Shown: positions 54,703-62,905 of the stretch, one piece after another | Layout: each line of letters begins with the position of its first letter | How positions within the stretch are numbered: position 1 is the stretch's first letter | Source: Paracoccus gahaiensis | GTDB taxonomy: Bacteria > Pseudomonadota > Alphaproteobacteria > Rhodobacterales > Rhodobacteraceae | Assembly: GCF_005048225.1 (NCBI RefSeq) | Contig: NZ_SUNI01000004.1 | Span: 221,706-285,705 of the forward strand | Length of the DNA: 64,000 nt | Reading direction: 5' to 3' | Translations under genes and position numbers: made by a program | The notes under the pieces: generated by a model | Seen by the model: the letters and a program-made list of their open reading frames with translations, nothing else | What the model was told of the DNA's origin: nothing | Database searches by the model: none

Positions 54703-54866
54703 GAAACGTCACGATCCTGGTGGCCGTCGTGGTGGTTGTGGTTCTGCTGCTGACCGGCTGCGGCGTCGATGGCGCCCCGCAGCGCCCGGTCGAGAAGCCG
54801 CTGCAGCAGCAGATGGGCGTCACCCTCAGCGGAGACGCGCGGATCGGCGTGTCGGCGCAGCTGTAG
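54699..54866 (+). CDS. LptM-like small lipoprotein
   Basis: A 55-residue lipoprotein: hydrophobic signal ([18 protein letters not shown]) and a short tail opening [14 protein letters not shown], matching the CGxxGxxxxP pattern of the YifL/LptM family, which in E. coli helps LptD mature. Its ATG overlaps the argH stop and its stop directly abuts the lysA ATG. E. coli yifL also sits beside a lysine/DAP gene (dapF), so the context is parallel. Confidence 0.75.
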   Translation: MRNVTILVAVVVVVVLLLTGCGVDGAPQRPVEKPLQQQMGVTLSGDARIGVSAQL

Positions 54867-56132
54867 ATGGACCATTTCCAGTACAAGCAGGGCGAGCTGC
54901 ATGCCGAGGACGTGCCCCTGTCCTGCATCGCCCAGCATGTCGGCACCCCGGTCTATGTCTATTCGGCGGCGACCCTGACGCGGCATTTCGGCCTGTTCCG
55001 GCAGGCGCTGGACTGGACCGACCATCTGGTCTGCTTTGCGGTCAAGTCGAACTCGAACCTGGCGGTGCTGAAGCTGCTGGGCGATCTGGGCGCGGGGATG
55101 GATGTCGTCTCGGGCGGGGAATACCTGCGCGCGAAGGCGGCGGGCGTGCCCGGCGACCGGATCGTCTTTTCCGGCGTGGGCAAGACCATCCCCGAGATGC
55201 GCATGGCGATCGAGGGCGGCATCCGCCAGTTCAACCTGGAATCCGAGCCCGAGATGCGGGCCCTGTCGGCGCTCTGCGCCAGCATGGGGGTCGAGGTTCC
55301 GGTGGCCGTCCGCGTGAACCCCGACGTGGACGCCAAAACGCACGAGAAGATCGCCACCGGCAAGTCCGACACCAAGTTCGGCATCCCGATCTCGCGCGCG
55401 ATCGAGGTCTATGCCGAGGCGGCCGCGCTGCCGGGCCTTCGGGTCGTGGGCGTGGACGTGCATATTGGCAGCCAGCTGACCGACCTGGACCCGTTCCGCG
55501 CGGCCTATGCCAAGGTGGCGGACCTGACGCGCGCGCTGCGGGCCGAGGGCCATGCGATCACCCGGCTGGATCTGGGCGGGGGCCTGGGCATCCCCTATCG
55601 CCGCGACAACTCGGCGCCGCCGCTGCCGCTGGATTACGGACAGGTCATCCGCGAGACGGTGGGCGATCTGGGCTGCGAGATCGAGATCGAGCCGGGCCGC
55701 AACATCGTCGGCAATGCGGGCGTGCTGCTGTCGCAGGTCATCTATGTCAAGCGCGGCGAGGATCGCGATTTCCTGATCCTGGACGCGGCGATGAACGACC
55801 TGCTGCGCCCGGCCATGTACGGGGCGCATCACGACATCGTCCCGCTGATCGAACCTTCGGTGGGCGCCGGGGTGCGGCCCTATGACGTGGTGGGCCCGGT
55901 CTGCGAATCGGGCGACACCTTTCGCAAGGGCGCCGAACTGCCCGGAATGGCGGCTGGTCAGCTGGTGGCCTTCCGCTCGGCTGGGGCCTACGGGGCGGTG
56001 ATGGCGTCGGAATACAACTCGCGGCCCCTGGTGCCCGAGGTTCTGGTGCAGGGCGATCACTTCGCCGTCATCCGGGCACGCCCGACATATGAGGACATGC
56101 TGGGGCGCGATAGCATCCCCGCATGGCTTTGA
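54867..56132 (+). CDS. lysA: Diaminopimelate decarboxylase
   Basis: A 421-residue PLP enzyme making L-lysine from meso-diaminopimelate. The PLP lysine lies in VCFAVKSNSNLAVLKLL; other motifs are GAGMDVVSGGEYLRA, HIGSQLTDLDPF, LDLGGGLGIPY, and the C-terminal GPVCESGDTF with the second active-site Cys. It starts with no gap after the LptM-like gene. Its end may overlap the DUF4175 frame if the upstream ATG there is used. Confidence 0.97.
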   Translation: MDHFQYKQGELHAEDVPLSCIAQHVGTPVYVYSAATLTRHFGLFRQALDWTDHLVCFAVKSNSNLAVLKLLGDLGAGMDVVSGGEYLRAKAAGVPGDRIVFSGVGKTIPEMRMAIEGGIRQFNLESEPEMRALSALCASMGVEVPVAVRVNPDVDAKTHEKIATGKSDTKFGIPISRAIEVYAEAAALPGLRVVGVDVHIGSQLTDLDPFRAAYAKVADLTRALRAEGHAITRLDLGGGLGIPYRRDNSAPPLPLDYGQVIRETVGDLGCEIEIEPGRNIVGNAGVLLSQVIYVKRGEDRDFLILDAAMNDLLRPAMYGAHHDIVPLIEPSVGAGVRPYDVVGPVCESGDTFRKGAELPGMAAGQLVAFRSAGAYGAVMASEYNSRPLVPEVLVQGDHFAVIRARPTYEDMLGRDSIPAWL

Positions 56133-56158
56133 ACGGACGTCAGGATGCAGCCGGAAGG

Positions 56159-56212
56159 CCGGGGGCTGTCCGCCCCCGGACCCTAGAGGGTATTTTCGCA
56201 AAGAAGAAGGGC
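56159..56212 (+). repeat. Hairpin-plus-core element, copy g (leader of the DUF4175 gene)
   Basis: CCGGGGGC-TGTCC-GCCCCCGG (8-bp stem, 56159-56179), ACCCTAGA, then the core GGGTATTTTCGCAAAGAAGA and AGGG. The AAGAAGG at its end is correctly spaced for a GTG at 56216, so the element seems to supply the ribosome binding site of the next gene. Confidence 0.8.
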
Positions 56213-56215
56213 CCG

Positions 56216-58729
56216 GTGGGCCGCGCGCTGCGCCTGACCCTGTGGGGCATGGCGTGGGAGCGGGGCGCCCGGGCCTTCTGGCCGCTGGTCACGCTGCTGG
56301 CCGTGGGATTCGCCGCGCTGGCCTTGGGGCTGGTTGCCGGGCTGCCGGATGCGGTGCTGCCGTGGATCGCGGGGGTCTGGCTGCTGGCGGTGGTCGGGGC
56401 GGCGGGCTGGGGCGGCTGGCGCTTTCGCCGGGTGCGGCAGGCCGAGGCGCTGGCGCGGCTGGACCGGACGCTGCCCGGGCGGCCCCTGAGCGCGCTGGCC
56501 GACCGGGCCGCGATCGGCGGCGAGGGTGCGCTGTGGCAGGCGCATCTGGCGCAGATGCAGGCGGCGGCGGATGCGGCGCGGGCGGTGCGGCCCGATGCGG
56601 ATCTGGCGCGGCGCGATCCCTATGCGCTGCGGCTGGCGGGCATGGTCGCGCTGGTCATGGCGCTGGTCTTCGGGGGCGCGGCCCAGACCGGGCAGGGCCT
56701 GCGCGCCATCGCGGCGACGATGACCGCGCCTGTTTCCGGCGAGGCCGCGCTGACCGGCCCGGCCTGGGAGGGATGGGCCGAGCCGCCCGCCTATACGCGG
56801 CGCCCGACGATCTATCTGAACGCGCTGGCGGGCGAGGCGGGCCCCGCGCCCGTGGCGCTGGAGCTGCCCAAGGGCAGCACGGTCAGCTTTCGCCTCTATG
56901 ACGGGGGCGCGGGGCCCGAGCAGGATATCGGTCCGGCGAGCGAGGACGCGGCCGGCGCCTCGGCCTTTCGCGCCGAGCAGTCGGGCACCATCCGCATCGC
57001 GGACCGGCAGTTCGACGTGACGGTGTTGCCCGATTCGCCTCCGGTCATCCGGGCCGGGGCCGCGCCGGTGCGGCGCGCCGACGGGCGGATGCTGCAGGAT
57101 TTCGAGGCGGGCGACGATCATGGCGTCGTGCAGGGGCAGGCGGTGATCGCGCTGGACCTGGGCGCCGTCGACCGCCGCTTCGGCCTGGCGACCGCGCCCG
57201 AGCCGCGCGATCCGGTGACACTGGACCTGGCCCTGCCGCGCGGCGACCGGCGCGAGGTCCGGGGCCAGCTGGCCGAGGATCTGTCGCGCCACCCCTGGGC
57301 CAACCTGCCGGTCACCGTGACCCTGCGCGCCGAGGACGGCATCGCGCAGGTCGGCCAGTCCGACCCGGTGGCGGTCGCCCTGCCGGGGCGGCGCTTCTTC
57401 AACCCCGTCGCGGCCGCGCTGATCGAGATGCGCCGCGATCTGCTGTGGTCGCGCGACAATGCCCGCCGCAGCGCCGAGATCCTGCGCGCCGTCACCTGGC
57501 AGCCCGACGGGTTCGTGGCCCCCGACCTCTATGCCGAGCTGCGCGGGGCCGTGGGCCTGCTGGAGGGCGACGGCTTCACGCCCGAGGCCCGCGACCAGCT
57601 GGCCGAGGCGCTGTGGGAGGCCGCCGTCGAGCTGGAGGATGGCGGTCTGGCCGATGCGCTGCAGCAGATGCGCGAGGCGCAGCAGCAGCTGTCCGAGGCG
57701 ATCCGCAACGGCGCCAGCCCCGACGAGATCCAGCGCCTGATGGATGCGCTGCGCGAGGCCACCGACGCCTATACCGACATGCTGGCGCAGCAGAGCCAGC
57801 CCGAGGATCAGACCGACACCCCCGACCGGGGCGAGGAACCCGGCCAGCAGATCACCGGCGACCAGATCCAGGAGATGATGGACGAGATCCAGCGCCTGAT
57901 GAACGAGGGCCGCATGGCCGAGGCCGAGGCCCTGCTGGAGCAGTTCAACCGCATGATGGAGAACCTGCAGGTCCGCCAGGGCCAGCAGGGCGAGGGGCAG
58001 GAGAACGGGCAGGGCAGCCAGCCGATGAACCGCCTGGCCGACACGCTGCGCGAGCAGCAGCGCCTGTCCGACGAGGCCTTCCGCGACATGCAGCGGCAGT
58101 TCGGGCAGGGCCAGGGCCAGCCTGGTGCCGAGGGCGAGGGCGAGGGGGAAGGCGAGGGCGAGGGCGGCGAAAGCTTGGCCGATCGCCAGCGCAGCCTGCG
58201 CGAGGACCTGGGCCAGCAGCAGGGGCTGATGCCGGGCCAGGGATCGCCGGAAGGGGATGCCGCGCGGCGGCAGCTGGACGAGGCGGGCCGGGCCATGGAC
58301 GAGGCCGAGCAGGCCCTGCGCGACGGCGATCCGGGCACGGCGCTGCAGCGGCAGGCCGATGCCATCGAATCCATGCGCGAGGGCATGCGCGCCCTGGGCG
58401 ACATGCTGGCGCAGCAGGGGCAGGAGGGTCAGCAGGGCCAGGACGGGCAAGAGGGTCAGGACGGCCAGCAGCCCGGCGCCCAGCCCGGCCAGTCGGCGCA
58501 GGGCGGTCAGGGGCAGATGCCACGCGACGGGCGTCCGATGCTGGACCCCCTGGGACGCGAAAGCGCGGGCGGCGGCAATGCGATCACCAATGGCGATCCG
58601 CTGGCCGAGGGGATCGATCCGGCGCGGCGCGCGCGCGATCTGCTGGACGAGATCCGCCGCCGCAGTGGCCAGCCCGACCGCCCGCAGGACGAGCGCGACT
58701 ACCTCGGCCGGCTTCTGGACCGGTTCTAG
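56216..58729 (+). CDS. DUF4175/TIGR02302 family membrane protein
   Basis: An 837-residue protein of the alphaproteobacterial TIGR02302 family. Two N-terminal helices lie at about 18-38 and 44-64 and a third at about 138-158, followed by a beta-rich periplasmic part, then a long Gln/Glu-rich coiled-coil half containing a GEGEGEGEGEGGE tract near residue 640. Function unknown; possibly envelope-related given ftsEX nearby. GTG 56216 (AAGAAGG, 5-nt spacing) is preferred over ATG 56123, which overlaps lysA and would translate the repeat element. Confidence 0.85.
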   Translation: MGRALRLTLWGMAWERGARAFWPLVTLLAVGFAALALGLVAGLPDAVLPWIAGVWLLAVVGAAGWGGWRFRRVRQAEALARLDRTLPGRPLSALADRAAIGGEGALWQAHLAQMQAAADAARAVRPDADLARRDPYALRLAGMVALVMALVFGGAAQTGQGLRAIAATMTAPVSGEAALTGPAWEGWAEPPAYTRRPTIYLNALAGEAGPAPVALELPKGSTVSFRLYDGGAGPEQDIGPASEDAAGASAFRAEQSGTIRIADRQFDVTVLPDSPPVIRAGAAPVRRADGRMLQDFEAGDDHGVVQGQAVIALDLGAVDRRFGLATAPEPRDPVTLDLALPRGDRREVRGQLAEDLSRHPWANLPVTVTLRAEDGIAQVGQSDPVAVALPGRRFFNPVAAALIEMRRDLLWSRDNARRSAEILRAVTWQPDGFVAPDLYAELRGAVGLLEGDGFTPEARDQLAEALWEAAVELEDGGLADALQQMREAQQQLSEAIRNGASPDEIQRLMDALREATDAYTDMLAQQSQPEDQTDTPDRGEEPGQQITGDQIQEMMDEIQRLMNEGRMAEAEALLEQFNRMMENLQVRQGQQGEGQENGQGSQPMNRLADTLREQQRLSDEAFRDMQRQFGQGQGQPGAEGEGEGEGEGEGGESLADRQRSLREDLGQQQGLMPGQGSPEGDAARRQLDEAGRAMDEAEQALRDGDPGTALQRQADAIESMREGMRALGDMLAQQGQEGQQGQDGQEGQDGQQPGAQPGQSAQGGQGQMPRDGRPMLDPLGRESAGGGNAITNGDPLAEGIDPARRARDLLDEIRRRSGQPDRPQDERDYLGRLLDRF

Positions 58730-58736
58730 GCGCCGC

Positions 58737-59777
58737 TCAGGGGATCAGCGGGCGAAGCTGGGCATCCAGCCACAGCCGGGCCAGATCCAGGTCGGACCTC
58801 CATGCGGTGAGGGTCTGCGCGACGGCGCCGTCCTGCGGCTGCACGACGGGCGCCAGCAGATAGACCGCGACGACCGCCGCAACCAGCAGCGCCGCGATGC
58901 CCAGCCCGAGGCGATAGGCGGTGGGGCCGCGCTCGGGTGCCGCCGGCGCGGGGCGGCGGGCGGCCTGCGGCGCCCGGTCGGAGGCCGAGCCATCCGCGCG
59001 CAGGTTTGCGGCCAAGGCGGTGGGCGACAGGCCGGGACGGGGAATGGCGGGGGCCGGTCTGGGGGAAGGCTCGGCGCGGCGGACCGGCATGGCTGCCCGT
59101 TCGGGCTCGGGCCTCGGCTTCGGCGTTAGCAGGACCGTGGCCGGTGCAGAAACGGGCATCGGTTCGGGCGCGGGGGTCAAAAGCACCGGAGGCTGCGCCA
59201 TGGGCGTCATCGACCGCGAACTGCCGGCGGGCAGGGTGACGGTGGTGGCGGGCCAGTCGATCTCGTCCCCAGGTTCGGCAGCATGCGAGATGCCGTTGTC
59301 ATCCTGATCCGGGATGTCCGGAGGGACGGCCGGTCCGGCGTCGGCGCGGGCTCCGGTGCCCGTGGCGCCGATCCCGGCCTCCCCTGCCGTCACCTCTTCG
59401 CCCTTCGCCCCCCCGGCTTCCGCCTCTCGCAGACGCTTTTCGCGGTCGACCTCGCCCCTCAGCAGGTCCAGCAGGTCGGGCGACAGCCGCTTGCTGGCCG
59501 GGGGCAGGGGGATGTCGGCGGGGCGGTCGTCCTCGTCCTGCTCGCGCTTCGCGGAACGCCCGGCGACCGGCGCCTGCGCGGCGGGACGCGGTCCCGCGAC
59601 CCCGGCAACGCGGGTGTATCGGCCCAGATCCAGCGGCCCCTCGGGCGCGGGGGGCGTCGCCTGCCAGACATGGCCGCAGCGGCTGCACTCGACCTCGCGT
59701 CCGGCGGGCGGAATGGCCCCGTCGGGCAGGGCGTAATCGGCCCCGCAGCCCGGACAGATCAACTCGATTTCAGCCAT
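58737..59777 (-). CDS. Zinc-ribbon protein with C-terminal membrane anchor
   Basis: A 346-residue protein. The N-terminus is an MJ0042-type zinc ribbon with Cys at 8, 11, 31 and 34 (CPGC ... CSRC). A long low-complexity region rich in Pro, Ala, Asp and Glu follows, then one transmembrane helix (about 289-311) and a short periplasmic tail. Such proteins sit beside ftsE/ftsX in many alphaproteobacteria; role unknown. GAGGGTGG precedes the ATG. Divergent from ftsE. Confidence 0.83.
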   Translation of the reverse strand: MAEIELICPGCGADYALPDGAIPPAGREVECSRCGHVWQATPPAPEGPLDLGRYTRVAGVAGPRPAAQAPVAGRSAKREQDEDDRPADIPLPPASKRLSPDLLDLLRGEVDREKRLREAEAGGAKGEEVTAGEAGIGATGTGARADAGPAVPPDIPDQDDNGISHAAEPGDEIDWPATTVTLPAGSSRSMTPMAQPPVLLTPAPEPMPVSAPATVLLTPKPRPEPERAAMPVRRAEPSPRPAPAIPRPGLSPTALAANLRADGSASDRAPQAARRPAPAAPERGPTAYRLGLGIAALLVAAVVAVYLLAPVVQPQDGAVAQTLTAWRSDLDLARLWLDAQLRPLIP

Positions 59778-59887
59778 GCCACCCTCGCAATCGTCGCAGG
59801 GCTGTTCTATCAAGCGCGGGTCCGGCTTCCAAGCCGCCGGACGACAGGTCCCGCGTCAGACGGGCCGGAACGGAAACGAGGTTGCGC

Positions 59888-60601
59888 GTGATCGAGATGC
59901 GGGAGGTCGGCTTCGGCTATCACAAGCCGGACGGGCACAGGCCGGACGGGCAGGACGCCGAGGGCCGGGCCGAGTTGCTGTCGGGCATGACGTTGACCCT
60001 GCAGCCGGGCATGTTCCATTTCCTGACGGGGCCCTCGGGCTCGGGCAAGACCACGCTGCTGCGGCTGTGCTATGCCGACCTGCTGCCGACCGCCGGGCAG
60101 ATGACCGCCTTTGGCCAGGACCTGCGCGCCCTGTCGCGCGACCAGATCTCGGACCTGCGCCGCCGTGTGGGCGTGGTGCATCAGGAACCGCAGTTCCTGG
60201 ATCACCTGCCGCTGGCCGAGAATGTCGCCCTGCCGCTGACCGTCGCCGGGGAAGAGGTCGACATGGAGGCGCTGCGCGATCTTCTGGGCTGGGTCGGCCT
60301 GTCCCAGCACGCCCGCGCCCTGCCGCCGTCGCTGTCGGGGGGCGAGCGCCAGCGGGCCGCGCTGGCCCGGGCGGTGATCCTGTCGCCCGATCTGGTGCTG
60401 GCGGACGAGCCCACGGGCAATCTGGACTGGGACATGTCGATGCGGCTGATGCAGCTGCTGATCGAGCTGAACAAGTCGGGCAAGACCGTGCTGGTCGCGA
60501 CCCACGATCTGAACCTGATCCGCGCCACCAAGGCGCAGGTGACGGCGCGGGTGCTGCGGATCTCGGGCGGCAACCTGCAACTGGCGGGGGCGGATCTGTG
60601 A
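59888..60601 (+). CDS. ftsE: Cell division ATP-binding protein FtsE
   Basis: A 237-residue ABC ATPase that acts with FtsX to control septal peptidoglycan hydrolases. Walker A GPSGSGKTT (48-56), signature LSGGERQR, Walker B LVLADEPTGNLD and H-loop ATHD are all present. GTG 59888 has ACGAGG 6 nt upstream; a TTG at 59882 and ATG at 59897 are alternatives. The A-loop region carries an unusual insertion (PDGHRPDGQ) from a 15-bp tandem duplication. Confidence 0.93.
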   Translation: MIEMREVGFGYHKPDGHRPDGQDAEGRAELLSGMTLTLQPGMFHFLTGPSGSGKTTLLRLCYADLLPTAGQMTAFGQDLRALSRDQISDLRRRVGVVHQEPQFLDHLPLAENVALPLTVAGEEVDMEALRDLLGWVGLSQHARALPPSLSGGERQRAALARAVILSPDLVLADEPTGNLDWDMSMRLMQLLIELNKSGKTVLVATHDLNLIRATKAQVTARVLRISGGNLQLAGADL

Positions 60602-60612
60602 GGGGCGGCAAT

Positions 60613-61527
60613 ATGCGCGGACTGAACCTGATGGCGCTGTGGCGCGGCCTGGCCGGGGCCGAGGGCGGCAAGGGCGACCGCATCGTGCCGCCCACCGGCT
60701 TCACGGCCCAGCTGACGCTGTTCTCGGCCGGGGCGATGGCCTTCCTGGCGGTCTTTGCGCTGGCCTTGGCGCTGGCGACGGGGCGGCTGGCGGATCGCTG
60801 GTCGCAGGAACTGGCGGGCAGCGTGACCGTCCGCGTCAGCGCCCCCGTGGCCGAGCAGGAGGCCGAGGTGCAATCCGCCCTGTCGATCCTGCAGACGACG
60901 CCGGGCGCGGGCCAGCCCCGGCTGCTGCCGCAGGACGAGCTGGCGCAGCTGCTGGAGCCGTGGTTCGGCCCCGACATGCCGGTCGATGCGCTGCCGGTGC
61001 CCGCGCTGATCGACCTGCCGGTGACGGGCGATGATTTCGATGCCGAGGGCCTGCGCCTGCGGCTGGAGGCCGAGGCGCCCGGTGCGGTGCTGGACGATCA
61101 TACCGAATGGCGCCGGCCGCTGGTCTCGGCGGCGCAGCGGCTGCGGGTGCTGGGGATCGTCTCGCTGGTGCTGATCGCGGCGGCCTCGGCGGCGATGATC
61201 ACGCTGGCGGCCAAGGCGGCGCTGGCGGCCAATCTGCAGGTGATCCGCGTGCTGCGCCTGATCGGCGCGCGCGACCTGACCATCGCCACGGCCTTCGTGC
61301 GCCGCTTCACCCGCCGCGCGGCGGTGGGATCGGTGATCGGCACGCTGGCCGGGATGGGAGGCATCGCGCTGCTGCCCGATGCCAGTGCTGCGGGCGGCTT
61401 TCTGACGGGCCTGGGCTTTCAGGGCTGGGACTGGCTGATGCCGCTGACCATCCCGCTGGTCGCCGCCGGCGTGGGCTTTCTGGCGACGCGGTGGGCGGCC
61501 TTGAAGATGCTGGAGGCGGTGCGATGA
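60613..61527 (+). CDS. ftsX: Cell division protein FtsX
   Basis: A 304-residue ABC permease with the FtsX layout: one N-terminal helix (LFSAGAMAFLAVFALALALA), a periplasmic domain of about 130 residues, then three helices in the C-terminal half (IVSLVLIAAASAAMITLAAK, AVGSVIGTLAGMGGIALL, LMPLTIPLVAAGVGFLATR). AGGGGCGG lies just before ATG 60613; a GTG at 60598 that overlaps the ftsE stop is also possible. Its stop overlaps the acyltransferase start. Confidence 0.93.
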   Translation: MRGLNLMALWRGLAGAEGGKGDRIVPPTGFTAQLTLFSAGAMAFLAVFALALALATGRLADRWSQELAGSVTVRVSAPVAEQEAEVQSALSILQTTPGAGQPRLLPQDELAQLLEPWFGPDMPVDALPVPALIDLPVTGDDFDAEGLRLRLEAEAPGAVLDDHTEWRRPLVSAAQRLRVLGIVSLVLIAAASAAMITLAAKAALAANLQVIRVLRLIGARDLTIATAFVRRFTRRAAVGSVIGTLAGMGGIALLPDASAAGGFLTGLGFQGWDWLMPLTIPLVAAGVGFLATRWAALKMLEAVR

Positions 61528-62336
61528 GCGCCGGGGCCCGCCCCGGTCCCCTGACCCCCCTGCAGCATCTGCGCAACGTCCTGTTCTATCTGCACATCGC
61601 CGTGGCGACGCTGGTGATCGGCCTTCTGGGCCTGCCTGCCCTTCGCCAGGGCCGCGAGGGCGCCAACCGCATCGCAACGCGCTGGATCGGGCATATGGTC
61701 TGGTCGGCGCGGGTCTATCTGGGCCTGACCTGCGAGATCCGGGGCACGCCGCCCTCTGATGACTGCATCGTCGCGGCCAAGCACCAGTGCTTCTGGGACA
61801 TCCTGATCATCGCCCATGCCGTGCCCCGCCGTGCGTTCATCATGAAGCGCGAGGTCATGCGCGTGCCGATCATGGGCTGGTATGCGTGGAAGACCGGCTG
61901 CATCCCCATCGACCGCAGCAAGGGCCGCAACGCGATGGCCGCCATCTCGACCACCATCAACCAGCGCCGGGCCGCCGAGGGGCTAGGGCAGCTGATCATC
62001 TATCCCGAGGGGACGCGGACCCTGCCCGGGCAGCGACGCCCTTACAAGCAGGGCGTGGCGACGATCCGGGCGGGCACCGGACTGCCGGTGGTGCCGGTCG
62101 CGGTGAACACCGGCATGTTCTGGCCGCGGGCTGGATGGGGCATCCGGTCGGGCCGGGCCGTGGTCGAGTTCCTGCCGGTGATCGGCCCCGACGTGCCCGC
62201 CGAGGGGCTGATGCCCCGGCTAGAGGCCGAGATCGAGACCCATTCCGACCGGCTGATGGCCGAGGCGGGCCTGGTCCTGACAGCCCCGGACGATGCGGAT
62301 GGCACCGCCCGGGACCAGGGTCACCTCAGCTCGTAA
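61524..62336 (+). CDS. Lysophospholipid (1-acylglycerol-3-phosphate) acyltransferase
   Basis: A 270-residue PlsC-superfamily enzyme that acylates lysophosphatidate or a related lysolipid. An N-terminal helix is followed by the HX4D motif (KHQCFWDIL), GCIPIDRSKG, the YPEGTRTLPG block and a late VPVAVNTGMFW block. Its start overlaps the ftsX stop. Whether it is the essential PlsC or an ornithine-lipid OlsA-type enzyme cannot be settled here. Confidence 0.9.
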   Translation: MSAGARPGPLTPLQHLRNVLFYLHIAVATLVIGLLGLPALRQGREGANRIATRWIGHMVWSARVYLGLTCEIRGTPPSDDCIVAAKHQCFWDILIIAHAVPRRAFIMKREVMRVPIMGWYAWKTGCIPIDRSKGRNAMAAISTTINQRRAAEGLGQLIIYPEGTRTLPGQRRPYKQGVATIRAGTGLPVVPVAVNTGMFWPRAGWGIRSGRAVVEFLPVIGPDVPAEGLMPRLEAEIETHSDRLMAEAGLVLTAPDDADGTARDQGHLSS

Positions 62337-62551
62337 TAGCGCGGCACATGCGGGCCGGTCGGCGGCAGGCCGATGTCGCGCCGCATATGCGGGCTGAGCA
62401 GGTAGGGATCGGGCGGCCGGGGCCGTCTGCGCCGCGGCATCAGGGCCGCGCGGATGGCGGCCCAGAGGACCGCCGTCGCACCATGGCGTGCGATCAGGCG
62501 ATGGATGGCGGGCGCCAGGCGCGCGCTTTGCGGATGCAGGTCTGCAATCAT
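62321..62551 (-). CDS. DUF1127-type small protein
   Basis: A 76-residue basic protein. The C-terminal third (PYLLSPHMRRDIGLPP) matches the DUF1127 motif, and the region before it is Arg-rich (PRRRRPRPPD). Some small DUF1127 proteins of Rhodobacter bind RNA and affect sRNA turnover. The ATG at 62551 has GGAGAG 4-5 nt upstream and is preferred over one six codons earlier. The 3' end overlaps the acyltransferase by 16 bp. Confidence 0.75.
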   Translation of the reverse strand: MIADLHPQSARLAPAIHRLIARHGATAVLWAAIRAALMPRRRRPRPPDPYLLSPHMRRDIGLPPTGPHVPRYYELR

Positions 62552-62576
62552 CGGGTCTCTCCGGAACATGGACCGG

Positions 62577-62593
62577 CAAGGCCATGGGCCTTG
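62577..62593. promoter_or_regulatory. Inverted repeat upstream of the DUF1127 gene
   Basis: CAAGGCC-ATG-GGCCTTG is a perfect 7-bp dyad with a 3-bp centre, 26 bp before the DUF1127 ATG. It is a candidate operator or leader hairpin. Confidence 0.35.
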
Positions 62594-62700
62594 GGCGGTC
62601 GATCTGGTCGGGTGGGGGGGATGACGCCATGCGGACAGGGCCGCAGGATGCGGTCAGGTCAGGATACGGCGTCGGTGAGGTCTGCCCGCGAGGGCGGCGA

Positions 62701-62769
62701 TCAGGACAGCTTGCGCTGTCGCGACGAGCCGGCGCGCATCAGGGCGAGGGCGATATGGGTATTCGTCAT
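62701..62769 (-). CDS. 22-residue ORF with strong ribosome binding site
   Basis: MTNTHIALALMRAGSSRQRK plus two residues, preceded by GAGGGGCG about 1-7 nt before the ATG. Basic C-terminus. It sits alone between the accA terminator hairpin and the DUF1127 gene on the same strand. No family is recognised; it may be a small protein or a leader for the DUF1127 gene. Confidence 0.35.
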   Translation of the reverse strand: MTNTHIALALMRAGSSRQRKLS

Positions 62770-62850
62770 TCGCCCCTCCGATCTACGCATGGTTGCGGGC
62801 AGACCTGCACGCTGCCGCAGCGTCCCGAATCGCACAAGACCGCACGACAG

Positions 62851-62879
62851 AACAGCCGCGCCAAGATGACGCGGCTGTT
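62851..62879. terminator. Terminator hairpin after accA
   Basis: AACAGCCGCG and CGCGGCTGTT form a perfect 10-bp stem with a 9-nt loop, about 25 bp beyond the accA stop on the minus strand; CTGTC follows, with only a weak T run. Confidence 0.65.
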
Positions 62880-62905
62880 GCTTTCGGGTCACAGAGGCGT
62901 GAGGC

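Noticed and set aside
56183..58450. Long antisense open frame of about 755 codons opposite the DUF4175 gene
   Set aside because: High-GC codon bias opens the complementary frames. The peptide is Arg/Leu/Gln-rich, matches no family and lies fully opposite a recognised gene. The same holds for long frames opposite hrpB (5218-7182), the TPR gene (20560-22761), rnr (34015-36255) and others.
62855..62875. Possible eighth copy of the dispersed element (CCAAGATGA)
   Set aside because: The string is only the loop of the accA terminator hairpin; TATTTG and the preceding GC hairpin are missing.
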